Below, piece after piece: positions 45,870-55,810 of a stretch of 64,000 nt of DNA. Both the position numbers and the translations under genes were made by a program. The notes beneath the pieces were generated by a model, which was given only the letters and a program-made list of their open reading frames with translations, was not told where the DNA came from and did no database searches. The stretch's first letter is position 1. Each line of letters begins with the position of its first letter. This DNA is from Tricholoma matsutake (Eukaryota > Basidiomycota > Agaricomycetes > Agaricales > Tricholomataceae): assembly GCA_026075535.2 (NCBI GenBank), contig AP026542.1, positions 1 to 64,000 of the forward strand, read 5' to 3'.

Positions 45870-46482
45870 TTATCGTCTTTTGGCAGGGCCGGTGTTGGAG
45901 CTGGTCATACTGGGGCCAGTGTTATCGGGATGCGGGGTGTTTGGGTTTGAGGAGGGATTAGGGTCGGATTGGGGGGTGTTTGAGTTGGGGTGGGAGGTGT
46001 CAGGTGAGTTGGGATGGGAGGCGTCGGGGTGAGCTTCGCTGGGGGGATTAGGGTGGGAACCTGAACTGGTGTGGGCACTATTGGAGGGATTGGGGCGGCA
46101 GCCGTCAGGGTTTATGGTGTCGATGGTGGTATCAAGGGACTCTTGTATCTTCCCCATCAGCTCCTCAATCTCCTGCATAATATCCATCTTTCTCTTCACC
46201 TCATCGCACAGGCTTGGATCCCCCATCGGGTCCTGTTTAGTTAGCAGCCCCAGCCGGCGCACGACGAGCTTCAAGCGCTCGAGTTCCTCTCGCAGTCTCT
46301 GTTGTCTGGAAAAAGTGGGATTGGGGATACAGCCGAGGGATGGGATGAGGCTGGTAACCGCTAGTTATTGATTTTTTGAGTTTGCCGAGGCAGGTTTGCC
46401 GCAGGGTGATTAGTTTCGAGGTGAGGTCGTTGGAATCGGGGATGGTACGGCGAGCTTTGGGGCATCTAGAGTGAGCAGGCAT
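45870..46482 (-). CDS. Hypothetical coiled-coil, His/Pro/Asn-rich protein
   Basis: Start MPAHSRCPKARRTIPDSNDL at 46482. A second segment in another frame encodes QQRLREELERLKLVVRRLG, a short coiled coil, and a C-terminal low-complexity tail of repeated HPN and DP motifs ending GPAKRR at 45870. A 53-nt GTTACC...TTCCAG intron near 46298-46350 would separate the two, but the phases do not fit cleanly, so either an unusual donor is used or the gene is frameshifted. I recognise no family. Confidence 0.4.
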
Positions 46483-47247
46483 GGTGGGTGACAGGAGCGG
46501 CGCCCACGTGGAGGGCAGAAGCGCGAGTACGAACCGGGCGAGTTTGATACTCGGAACAGCGGAAGTTAGTCCTCAACTTATCGTGGGGGTCCTCGGGGTC
46601 AGGACAATAGCCAAAGTTGTAGTAATCTTCCTTCAAGTTCACGCAGAGTGGAGCAGAGAGTGTATGACTCGATTCAGAGGCCTGTTAGCGAATTAATGGT
46701 TAGTGATGGGGTATAGTTGAAGGAGATAGTACAGGAGCAGCAAATGCGTTGACGGCGAGTAGGGATAATGGGGAGTAGACTGGCGAGTTGTTTGAATGAA
46801 GACCTGTCGAGTGGATTCTGCGGTGATTCATAGGCGAAATGGAGGCTAACGAGGAGGTTAGCCTCGGGTTTCTGGCGGTTCAACTTACCGACAACGATCC
46901 AGAACCGTGCCTAGAACATTCCATGGACGTTTATATGTCAGCAGCATAGCAAGGTTAGCCGTCGTCGACGACGTTGAGACTCCTCAAACCGAGTCAAACG
47001 TCGTTGGTACTTGTGTCCTTCCTTAATAGTCGACTTTCTGCACTGTTTGTCCAGAAGTTCGACGCATGATCTATGTGAGTAGCATAGCAAGTTTAAGGGT
47101 CGAAGTCGTAGTAGTTGTTGTTGTCGGCGTTGTTGTCGTGTTTGTTCCGCTTGTTCCCGCATTCCGCCCTCCCTTTGTTCCGCTGGATGATGGCCATCAT
47201 CCGGGGATTAAGAATATTGGGTATCTCGCTGGGGCAGAACTTCGTTA
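46483..47247. other. Uncharacterised spacer
   Basis: A minus-strand ORF at 46674-46883 has no known domain. A short repeat (AGTAGCATAGCAAG near 47078, AGCAGCATAGCAAG near 46939) and GTTGTTGTCG-rich sequence occur. The right part flanks the TA-bounded TIR element. Confidence 0.35.
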
Positions 47248-47514
47248 CAGCCATTTGCGGAACTTAGGGCGCGGCCGATTTTTTTTTTCAAAAATTCTCA
47301 GGAGTTAGGTTCGAATAGTAATCGACCTGTAGCTCATGCAGTAGTGCACCTATAGCTACGAGAATAGTATATTTGGACTCGGCTTGACATATGCAAGTAT
47401 GTACCATAAAAAATGTACAAGTCACTTTTGTCAGCTTCATCAGTAGACACACGACACGACTTTCTTTCACCTCCAGCAAGTGTATTCCACTCAGACATCT
47501 TGTACAACCTGTCA

Positions 47515-47990
47515 TGCCTCGCAAGAAGCCTCCTGTCCCAGTGCGAATGTATTACTCCATGGATCTAAAGCGGCGTGTCATCCATCAAGCATACACATAT
47601 AACACATTGCACAAGCGCTCCAAAGATATTGCCACTGATCTCAACATGCCTCTACGGGTTGTACAATGTGTGAAGAAGACATGGCAAGAAGTTGGAGAAG
47701 TTTGTAGGGATAGAAAGTACATGGGGAGAACACACTTCGGGCTATCCTCTGACTATATGTCTCAGTTCATGTTCGAACACACTCCTGATCTATACCTAGA
47801 TGAAATACAGGAACAATTACATGAGCAGCATGACATATCTGTATCCCTGGCCGCTATCTCTCGGACTCTCAAAAGACTCGGAATGAGCTCAAAGAAGGTG
47901 CGTAGTATTCGTTCTCTACTTGTATGTACTGCATCTTCCAGGCTTCTTGCGATGTTTTGCAGATGGTGCTGCTGCGATGACAACTGGTGA
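47515..47990 (+). pseudogene. Tc1/mariner-like transposase, DNA-binding half only
   Basis: From the ATG at 47515: MPRKKPPVPVRMYYSMDLKR, then LHKRSKDIATDLNMPLRVVQ (first helix-turn-helix) and YLDEIQEQLHEQHDISVSLA with AISRTLKRLGMSSKK (second HTH, paired-like). A GTGCGT...TTCCAG intron may follow at about 47898-47940. In intact relatives a roughly 200-residue DDE domain follows; here the downstream frame is unrelated and soon stops. It could bind the TIRs but not cut. Confidence 0.75.
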
Positions 47991-48310
47991 ATCCGACAGA
48001 TCGATGTCAGATGACACACCTGGATCGCTCAGTTCCTCGATCCTCTCATCATCGGCTGGCTGAGACAGATTCTTGCGCATCTTTTTTGGTGGAGGGGCTT
48101 CAGAGATTGATGAGACCGGGGCTGGTGTCCAGTTGTCGCCTCATGTGGCTCAGGCTCGAAGTTTGCTGTAGGATCAGCCGTTACCTCATCTGCTGAGTCG
48201 TCCAAGTGATCAGCAACAATGCGCTTTGACAACGGACGAGCTGGCAGCGTGATTTTGAGCACAGAATTTAGCCTCATACGCTTCTCGACACCTGCTGGAT
48301 GGTCATCCAT
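47930..48310 (-). CDS. Opposite-strand ORF in the mariner-like element
   Basis: Starts MDDHPAGVEKRMRLNSVLKI at 48310 and continues LDDSADEVTADPTANFEPEP. After one apparent single-base shift in a C-run near 48118, the open frame goes on with SSISEAPPPKKMRKNLSQPA (an NLS-like PPPKKMRK) and SDIDLSDSPVVIAAAP, ending GRCSTYK. I recognise no family. It occupies the place of the transposase catalytic domain, so it is either captured host sequence or a second gene of a two-gene element. The frameshift makes its coding status doubtful. Confidence 0.4.
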
Positions 48311-48739
48311 AGAGGTAGAAGAATAGGGAGTAGCGAAATTCGACCACCCAAACCATCATTCCGAAAATTTACATTTTGATCACTTTGATGGTACAGTCTT
48401 ATAGTGCACATCGAAGGGACTCTAAATATGCAATTCTCGTAGCTACAGGTGCACTACTGAGTGAGCTACATGTCGATTAAAGTACCCTTACTCTCCCCCA
48501 CACTGACATCCAAAAAAGGAAATTTGTTCACATAGTCAAATATTTTATATGTTTTTATTTTATCTAACTATCACATAAGAAAAACGGGTCAAAAAATGAA
48601 TTAACCTGAGAAGGTACTACACAATTAAATACATATAAAAATTTCCCTCACAAGTGCGAGGGGGGCAAGCAACAATAATCGAAACCGAAAAACGAAAGAG
48701 AAGGAAAAGAAAAAGAAAAAGAGAATTACATCTACGGAG

Positions 48740-49490
48740 GGGCTCGTGAAGTGGCTGCCGTTGTCCCTGTTGCTATCGTTGTCGTCGTTGTCCCCTCATC
48801 TTTGTCCCACTCCCTCTCCCGTCGTCGTCGCTCCTGGTTTCCATCCCCAAGCAGTCGCTCGCGGCGGGGTGGAGGGGTGCTGTTAGTCCATTGTCGTTGT
48901 TGCACCTGCTCCTTCTCCCCGTCGTCCCTGTCCTTGTTGCTCCCCGTTTCCACCCCACGAGCAGTTGCTCGCGGGGGCGGTTGGGGGTGATGTGGTGGTG
49001 GTGGCCGTCATCATCCTCGTCGTCTCCTCGCCGTTGTTGTTGTCGCATGGTGGGGGGTGCTGGGTCGTCCCTATCTGCGTTGATGTCCCTGCCCCATCTT
49101 GTCGTGGTCGTTGTCGTGCAGTCGTTGTCGGTGGTCTGCCCGCTCCCCGTGTCTACCCCGCAAGCAGTCGCTTGCGGCGGTTGTTGCGGGGGCGGCGGCG
49201 GCGGTACCTTGTCCTCGTCCTTGTTGCTCGCAGGGGTAGTGGCGGGTGCTGGATCCCTCGGGCATTGCCTGTTTCGAGGTAGTAGTGACGTGGCAGGAAT
49301 ATGGGGATAGGGTGCTTACCTGCTGGTCACGGCACCTGTCTGAGGTCATGCTAGACCAAACAAACCTCTCACATCCCATTTGAATGGGGAAGAGGGGGTG
49401 TGCGAGCCGCGTGAGTCGTCGTGCATAGAAAATATAACCTAGAAACTTGTCAGTAAGAAAAACAATACATAAAACACTTACTTAGGGGAG
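48740..49490 (-). repeat. Composite GC-rich module, copy C
   Basis: On the minus strand: an intron-like segment 49439-49481 (43 nt; GTAAGTG donor, CTTACTGAC branch region, TTCTAG) followed by GTTATA as in copy A, then GC-rich sequence with palindromes CGCAAGC/GCTTGCG (49159-49176) and CGAGCA/TGCTCG (48958-48971), and a third degenerate one near 48849, each followed on the minus strand by GGGGTGG or GGGGTAG. ORFs on both strands are Ser/Val/Arg low-complexity and are not called. Confidence 0.65.
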
Positions 49491-49787
49491 GCTACGGTGG
49501 TGGTTGAGGTCGCATTTACGGAGGGGGGTGAGGTGTTATGGCAGGGATGCCGCGATGTTGTGTGGTGGTTGTTGAACGTTGAATGTTGAATGTTGAGGCT
49601 GTGGGAAAATGTTCATCATTTGTCAATTGGGAAAGTGTTGCCTCATATGGAAACGGCAGTGTGGGGGAGAGTTGGGTCAGCTTGTCGATTACTATTTGAA
49701 CCTAACTCCTGAGAATTTTTGAAAAAAAATCGGCTGCGCCCTAAGTTCCGCAAATGGCTGTAAGCAGTACCTTTAATGCCACAACGA

Positions 49788-49990
49788 CTTCTTCTAATGT
49801 AGCCTCAGGTTCTTGACTTGCGCTTCAAGGAATCAAGGTTCGCGTCTTCATCGATAGGTATGGAGACATTCCATATGTCAAGGCTGTTGGCGTCGATGCG
49901 ATCAAATGCCACTTTCTTCCTTGATGGCTTTCTTGAGTGCCCCAACATCCTTGCCGCGATCAATTTCGACGACAGCAAAATGACTAACCA
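49788..49990 (-). pseudogene. Crinkler N-terminal domain relic
   Basis: Minus-strand peptide VVEIDRGKDVGALKKAIKEE, then after a one-base shift VAFDRIDANSLDIWNVSIPI, matches the ubiquitin-like N-terminal domain of the two Crinklers downstream (compare PAFDYINADRLDLWNVSIEI). It is cut off at its C-terminal side by the TIR element ending at 49760. Confidence 0.7.
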
Positions 49991-50205
49991 CTGGTTAGCT
50001 ACCCACTGCCAGCCCCATGAGCCACTATGCCGTGGGGATGGATGTTTTTATTCTTTTTTGATTACATACAATACATAGTCTACGAAGTAGTTAGTAGGTA
50101 GTACTGGTCCCCATAACCGGTCCTAACCAGTGTTAAAGCGCTAGTTTTAAACTTCAAGTCCGAGTCTCAACAATTGAGTGCCAAAATCTATCAATTTCTA
50201 CATAC
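49991..50205. other. Short spacer
   Basis: No gene. It includes an imperfect palindrome around GGTCCCCATAACCGGTCC at 50107-50124. Confidence 0.4.
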
Positions 50206-52036
50206 TCAACATCTGGCATCCCTCTGTAATGCTTCAGACATAGCATCTATCATTTCGATGTCGTGTTCACAAGTAATGAGCATGCCATCCCGTGCTCCTT
50301 CAGGCCGCCATAGATCATCTCCATAATGAGTGTTCATTGGGTATCGAACCTTTCCACTCTCCCCTGCCCAGTCAAAATCAAGAAGAATGACGTGTCCATT
50401 AGAAGAAACCATGACATTTGTGTCCCGGATGTCACCATGCACATAACCACGTTGATGAAGCTGGTCGATAACAGCTCGAATCTTGTCCGTCTGTATGAGA
50501 GATTCAGATTCATGGAGCATGTCATATCCTTCGATAAAAGTCATCACAACCATATACCATCCACCAGGCATACTCTCGAATCCCAGGAGCTTTGGCGCAG
50601 CATTAATCGAAGCACAATATTCATGCACCTCCTTTGAATACTGACGAACAAATTTGACACAAAGGTCAGAGCTGCCATCGCACAGTTTCGCGCGAAAAAT
50701 GAGCTTGTTGTTGTCCAAGTGAGAGCGATAAACAAAGGTTTGTTTCTTCGAATCCACAAGTGATGTGAAAGATGTCGGATATGGGAACAGTTGCATGGGC
50801 TGGGGTTGTGATTGGTTTGGAGGAGAAGGTGGGTTACGGGTGTGATATTCGTCCTCGTAAAAATGCTTGATACAATTAATGGCTCTCGTAGATGCTCCCA
50901 GTTGTCGCGCAGCCATCATCTTCAACCTTGTATCCGAAAAGTGGAAATGAAATGGTAGAACTGAGAGGATCTGTAGATTAGGGCGATTGTTCCAAGCTGC
51001 ACCGGCGAAACATAGGTAGGGGCCTGGCATATAATTCGAGCTTAGTAAACAAGGAGTCAAGGACAGCTGAGGGGAACGAACCAAAAACGAGCATAATCAG
51101 ACACGGCAGTGAGGATTGCGAGTATTTAGGAGCCAGTTTCCGGGTAAACTCTAGATAATATAGCGCGGCTTGAAGGTACGGTTCAGCACCTGACCATCCC
51201 ACATCGTTCTTGAATTCCGCGAGAAGCGTGACGAATCGTCCCGAGGTCATATCTCCATCCGTTTCGAAACTGCCAATCTTGGTTGGTCGGAGGTATATCC
51301 CGTACGATTCGAAGACATCGCGGATAGCTTTTGCGCGGGATTTTTCGTCTGCGTAGATGTGGGACATGGCTGTTTGCAACTTGAGCACGACGTCGTGGTC
51401 CTTTTTGTTTGGCTCGTAGTTATCGCAATCGTCAATGAATTCGCCGAATACGGGGTGGAGAAGCGTGACTGGTATTACATCACTGGCTGAGGAAGGGCGA
51501 TTGCACGCTATTGCCTGTGTATCACGATGTTGACGGCTGGAAAAGTCCGCTGTTTGCCCACCGGCGGAAGGGGACTTCTGAGGTGAGTTATTCAAGAATG
51601 TGGACCGTAGACCTTCTACCGTAGCCGTGCCGGCAGGAGCGTTGTACGAAGATGGAGGGACTCTGCTCAATCGTTGAACTAGCGTCGAATGAATACCCAC
51701 CATCATTAACACTGGGGCAAAGCACGTACCAGGAGGCGCATAAACGACGATATGGAGGGTGTTGACGGCAGGAGTTCCGTTTGGAAATACATCGGACAAA
51801 ATTTCCGTCGGACGTAAAGCCCTTTCGTGAGGACGCTCTGCAAGTTTCTCTGAAAGATCATCATCGATTTCAATGGAAACGTTCCATAGATCGAGTCTGT
51901 CGGCATTAATATAGTCGAACGCAGGTGTCTTCTTCGCTTTGATGATCTCCCTTAGCACCGAGACATTCTTGTTTTTATCTATATCTACAGAAAATACGCG
52001 GGAGGGATCGTCGCCGAGCCGCAGGCAATTGAGTTG
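50206..52036 (-). CDS. Crinkler (CRN) protein with kinase-like C-terminus
   Basis: N-terminal CRN domain: LNCLRLGDDPSRVFSVDIDK (about 52030-51975), TPAFDYINADRLDLWNVSIE and LHIVVYAP at its end. A middle region of about 200 residues (DVVLKLQTAMSHIYADEKSR, then a PD-(D/E)xK-like hydrophobic stretch) leads to an intron 51024-51081 (58 nt, GTTCGT...GCCAG, TTTACTAAG branch) that keeps phase. The C-terminus is protein-kinase-like: VMTFIEGYDML hinge, GYVHGDIRDTNV catalytic loop and ILLDFDWAGESG metal-binding loop, then a conserved tail LWRPEGARDGMLI. CRNs are known from oomycetes and fungi as modular proteins with Ubl-like headers and toxin- or effector-type C-termini. The first exon is unsettled: an in-frame stop precedes 52040. 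Confidence 0.8.
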
Positions 52037-52102
52037 GAATAATGGGGGCCCATCAGATGCTTACCAAAATCCTGTGTTAAGTAACATATAAAACAAACGG
52101 AC

Positions 52103-52441
52103 CTAGCGATGCTCACCCGCCTTGACGATCACATGTAGTGCTTCCTCTTCCAGACTCCCAAACACAGAACTGAGCTTCTTCGCGCCTCTCAATGAATCCT
52201 CATTCACCACTGTCCAGTTCAGTTTCGTTTGGAAATCCCGTTTGTCTCCGTCCGTTGGAATGTTGTTAGCGTTCCATAGATCGAGTTTGTCGGCAGCAAT
52301 GGAATCGAATGCAGGCTTCCTCGCAACTTTGATGGCCTCCCTTAGCACGGAGACCTTCTTGTTTTTATCAATGTCTACGGAAAATACGCGAGAGGGATCG
52401 TCGCCGAAGACGCAACAGTTAAGGCTGATGATCGTTGACAT
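52103..52441 (-). CDS. Crinkler N-terminal domain, stand-alone
   Basis: Start MSTIISLNCCVFGDDPSRVF at 52441; the domain runs through PAFDSIAADKLDLWNANNIP to LHVIVKAG, a full Ubl-like CRN header. A GTGAGC donor follows at about 52126 with a TTACTTAAC...ACAG acceptor near 52073; splicing gives a quick stop, and reading through also stops at 52103. No effector domain follows before the CRN-kinase gene begins, so this is either a header-only CRN, the 5' exon of the downstream gene (tandem headers), or a truncated copy. Confidence 0.7.
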   Translation of the reverse strand: MSTIISLNCCVFGDDPSRVFSVDIDKNKKVSVLREAIKVARKPAFDSIAADKLDLWNANNIPTDGDKRDFQTKLNWTVVNEDSLRGAKKLSSVFGSLEEEALHVIVKAGEHR

Positions 52442-52491
52442 GATCGAGTACAATTGAACGCCACGTGATGAGAAATGGAACGACGATAAAA

Positions 52492-52503
52492 CCCTAACCC
52501 TAA
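52492..52503. repeat. Interstitial telomere-like repeat 1
   Basis: CCCTAACCCTAA, two units of the common fungal telomere repeat, about 50 bp upstream of the stand-alone Crinkler start. Confidence 0.7.
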
Positions 52504-52641
52504 GCCCCGATTTCCTCGAAAGTAACCTATCCCAGGTCGGGCATTGTTGTCTATCGCTACTTTTTTTGCACTAACACATTCTTCTCTCACAGCACAACCG
52601 TCGATGTAACACATTCCTCGTCCCGTTTCCCTGTATCAACC

Positions 52642-53077
52642 ATGTCAACGCTGTTTGCCAGCGCCACAAAATCCCGCCGTGTTATGCTTACCTCAAAGCC
52701 GCGCTATTCTCAAATACGAAACCCAATGGCATGCCCAGTGTATTGTCTCCATCGCCATATCGTACATGCAGGCTCTAGCCTAACTCGTGCACACAAACCG
52801 GCGAGCCAATCCTCTTCCCATCTACACAACCCAACCCAATCCAACTCGCCCTCCAGCCCTCCATACACCTCTCCACAATCACCAGAACACACGATACCCC
52901 GTCCTCCACGCGCCCACCCGCCGGGTCTCCCAAGCGCCCTCCCAGCGGCTCCAGGAGCTACAAATCCTCTCCGCCTCCGTCTCTTGCGCCAACTCTACCC
53001 GCAAACACCACCCGTCCTCCGATTCTCCCGCTCCCAACTTCAACCGCCTCAGCCTCCCTCCTAGCCTGATATGTTAA
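52642..53077 (+). CDS. Hypothetical Pro/Ser-rich ORF
   Basis: Two overlapping frames (52642-53064 and 52787-53077) are open and Pro/Ser/His-rich. An upstream stretch in the second frame reads RAILKYETQWHAQCIVSIAI, which looks protein-like. A short intron could join them, but I cannot place it. No recognised domain. Confidence 0.25.
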
Positions 53078-53247
53078 GGGTTAAACGGCGTTTCAGCTTG
53101 CGACAAAGAGAGAGAAAAGAATAAAGAAAAGTGTTCATGTTTATAACATTTGCGAGGAACGAGGGAAGCAGTAGGTTGGGTCGGCGTTTATCCGGGGTCA
53201 CGAGAGGCGGGTTAGCGATTGTTCGATCTTCTTACCGATGTGTTTGA

Positions 53248-53545
53248 TCACTCCATGTTGGCGTTTGGTTGGGATCTCGAGAAAAGGAGGGGTCGATTCT
53301 TCAATCTTGATGGCGTTGCGATCAAAGAGGCCTGGTAACGTAACCATCGGTGAGCCTCTCCCTCCACTGTCGACCGTTCGATGACTGACGTTTGGGTTGC
53401 ATAAGATTCGAGTATCCCTTGAACCTCGAAGGTTACATCATATGCACGGTGGACAGGAAGCAGACTGTGAGGCGGCAATGGGGGATCAGGAGATGAACGA
53501 GATGGGGATTGGGCAGAGGCTCGTACTGGAGAAACCGATGTCGAT
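53248..53545 (-). CDS. Hypothetical exon
   Basis: Open minus-strand frame with RAYDVTFEVQGILESYATQT and EGEAHRWLRYQASL, ending NANME at 53248. An acceptor TTCTCCAG near 53530 would make it the last exon of a gene, but upstream exons are not recognised. No family assigned. Confidence 0.35.
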
Positions 53546-55810
53546 CATTTTTGAATTAGGTATCTGACGTCGGTCAGTGCCTTTGATTTTTTTCCCCTGC
53601 TAGTTAGAACGTGCTGATAGATCATTGTGTTGGGATGGCAGAAATTATAATGTCGGTAGCTCAATCATTGCAGTGTGTGGCAGGCGTGAAACCGAATCAC
53701 CCTACATCCCTACTCGGTCGTATTGGAAGGACCCTTCTGATTGACATTTTTCTTCTCGAATATAGTTGGTACACTGTTGAAGCTAGTTCTCAGTCTCGCT
53801 GCTGTTGAACGTCACAAAGGTCCGTGAGTTGTAAATAACAAATGATGTTCTGTTTACTTCTCAGGATGAACCAGTCACTCTGTTCATATACTCAGTGTCG
53901 ATGACGCAGCTCGGAGGAGAGAATGAGGCATTATGCACGAAAATGTTATAGAACGAACATTGAACTTATTTATTTTGTGGCTAGCGTTGAAAATCAGTGA
54001 TCGGCGGTAAAGATGTCGTTGAGAGAAGACCCGGCAATGACATCTGCAGAAATCGAAGTCAATATCAACGCAGGCACAAAGAGGGACTTCTTACTCACCA
54101 TACAGTCTCGACTCTTGAACAAGTGTCCTTTTACGTTCTCCTCTTCATGAAGTCCGATACACATGGAATTTTATCACTGAATTTGTCGTCAACGTGCAGG
54201 CTATATATCGTGGGTGCTGGGTGGAAATGTCATCAGATACTCGTAAAGGGCTGGAGGAATCAGAAAGAAGATTGGGGTATGCACTTGTCATTGATACGTT
54301 CGCTTTCACGCATGTCAGTTGTCGAACATGCCCTGTTTAGGGCACTGCCAAGAAGCAGCATATACGAGGTAGAGGAAGCTGCGGCGGTCGTCTGAGGAGT
54401 GGAATACAGCAAAGACGATACACACCTGAGAGTCAGTTTCGCCATTCTGTCTATTGTGCCCGTGGACAGCTGGCGGTGTTCTACGAGAGGTATAGAAAGC
54501 TGCGCGTGCCATATTATCAGCGATTGGTTATGAAAACCGCACAGTACTTGGGGGTGGTCTAGTCGAGAGTCCGTCCGTTTCGGACTTTCGGAGGCGCCAG
54601 TGCTGATTCGAGATGTACCCAACTAGATTCAGATATACAATTGTGATGAAAGTGATCTAGGAAGAGGGAATGGACTTGAGCTGAGGATATGAAGGAGAGG
54701 AGTTCAGGAACTTACCGACATAAGACGCGTGGCATCCTCCCTCAAGGATCGTCGTTGTCCTTGATGACAAAAAAGAGGCTGTGCAACTGTTAGCGCGTTA
54801 CATTCGGATGAAAGTAGAGCGTAATCTTAGTTAGCAGAGGTTGGATTAGAATGGATTGTTTCTGAAAAATGAAAAGTAACTCGCAAGGTGTGGGGCATAC
54901 GGGTGAAGATTCCTAGATAACAATTGATGTCTCTGACAACGAAATGGTCTCTCGCCTTCCATGGAGGTGACAGCGCTATCTAAAGGTGAGAGACTGTTCA
55001 TTTTAACCTTCATTACTGGGGTGGGTAGACGAACCTTGCATATCCTAGGAATCGCACCCCTCCGCTTTTTCTACTGGATAGGAGAATCTCATGGAGGATG
55101 AGAGGTGCCGTAGTAGGTGCCGTAGTAGGGTTGACAAGACAAGTACGTCGTTACTGAGTAGTGTTGGATCGCGCTCATCGACTTTCTGTCAGTCGATCAT
55201 GAATATCGCGTGACGTCACGTCACTGGTTCTTGAAATGCGGACGATAATCCCAGATTCTCAATTGAACCTCGACGTCGGACGCCTGGAATGTTTTCAGAA
55301 TTACAAGTTGAGTTGAGTTTGAGTAACGCACAAAGCAACCAAGTTCACGCAGCAGACCGTCTGAGTTGGTCTGACGCGACTCTGACAGTGACGGCGGGTT
55401 TCCGTCATGCACGATTGAACTTTACCTGTCAGCCAAATTCTGACCGCCTTCGCTGTTCACATTCGCAGAGTATAAATTTGTACAACAAAATAATCCCAGG
55501 GACTCTGCCACCGATCACAAATCCCAAACTACACCAGCGGGTCCACGCTTGCATGCCAGAGATGCAAATCACTTTACACAACAGAACAGCCCTAATATAT
55601 CTTATCTCTGGATATGGGCCTGTTTTCAGAGCTAAGATAGATAGGGATCATACCTAGACTCAATCGCATATCATTGGCTTCATACGTCATTGACAAAACA
55701 ATCGCCAATCTGCATATAGGACGGCCGGCCACATGTTCGAGGGCACAGCACAATGACCTTTGCATGACAACGATCCACAAAGATCTGCAGGCATGGTTTG
55801 TACGGGATCG
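53546..55810. other. No recognised gene
   Basis: Short ORFs on both strands (53997-54395 plus, 54260-54622 minus, 55289-55657 plus) lack known domains. The minus strand near 54030-54130 reads like a membrane-protein exon (LFVPALILTSISADVIAG) but cannot be extended. It is presumably decayed gene sequence. Confidence 0.35.

Larger units (their letters stand above)
47321..48477 (+). mobile_element. Tc1/mariner-like element inside the left TIR
   Basis: Ends ATCGACCTGTAGCTCATGCA (left) and the inverted ATCGACATGTAGCTCACTCA (right) pair for about 55 bp, flanked by TA (47319-47320 and 48478-48479). Length 1157 bp. It contains the N-terminal half of a transposase on the plus strand and an unrelated ORF on the minus strand, and no DDE/D catalytic domain. 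Confidence 0.85.
47248..49760. mobile_element. TA-flanked TIR element (locus C), invaded by a mariner-like element
   Basis: Long terminal inverted repeats: left CAGCCATTTGCGGAACTTAG from 47248, and the same sequence inverted ending at 49760, continuing through GGGCGCRGCC and CAAAAATTCTCAGGAGTTAG to AATAGTA. TA lies on both outer sides (47246-47247, 49761-49762). The left arm resumes after the inner element (CTCTCCCCCACACTG at about 48498), matching the right arm inverted (about 49662). Without the inner element it is about 1.35 kb, has no transposase, and carries module C. The right flank is a Crinkler relic. Confidence 0.8.

Noticed and set aside
47391..47514. Longer transposase start at 47391
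   Set aside because: The upstream extension lies within and next to the element's TIR and has no similarity to transposases; MPRKK at 47515 fits better.
48751..49379. Several 79-139 residue ORFs on both strands
   Set aside because: Arg/Ser/Val low-complexity translations of the palindrome-rich module C; frames overlap on both strands and are not conserved.
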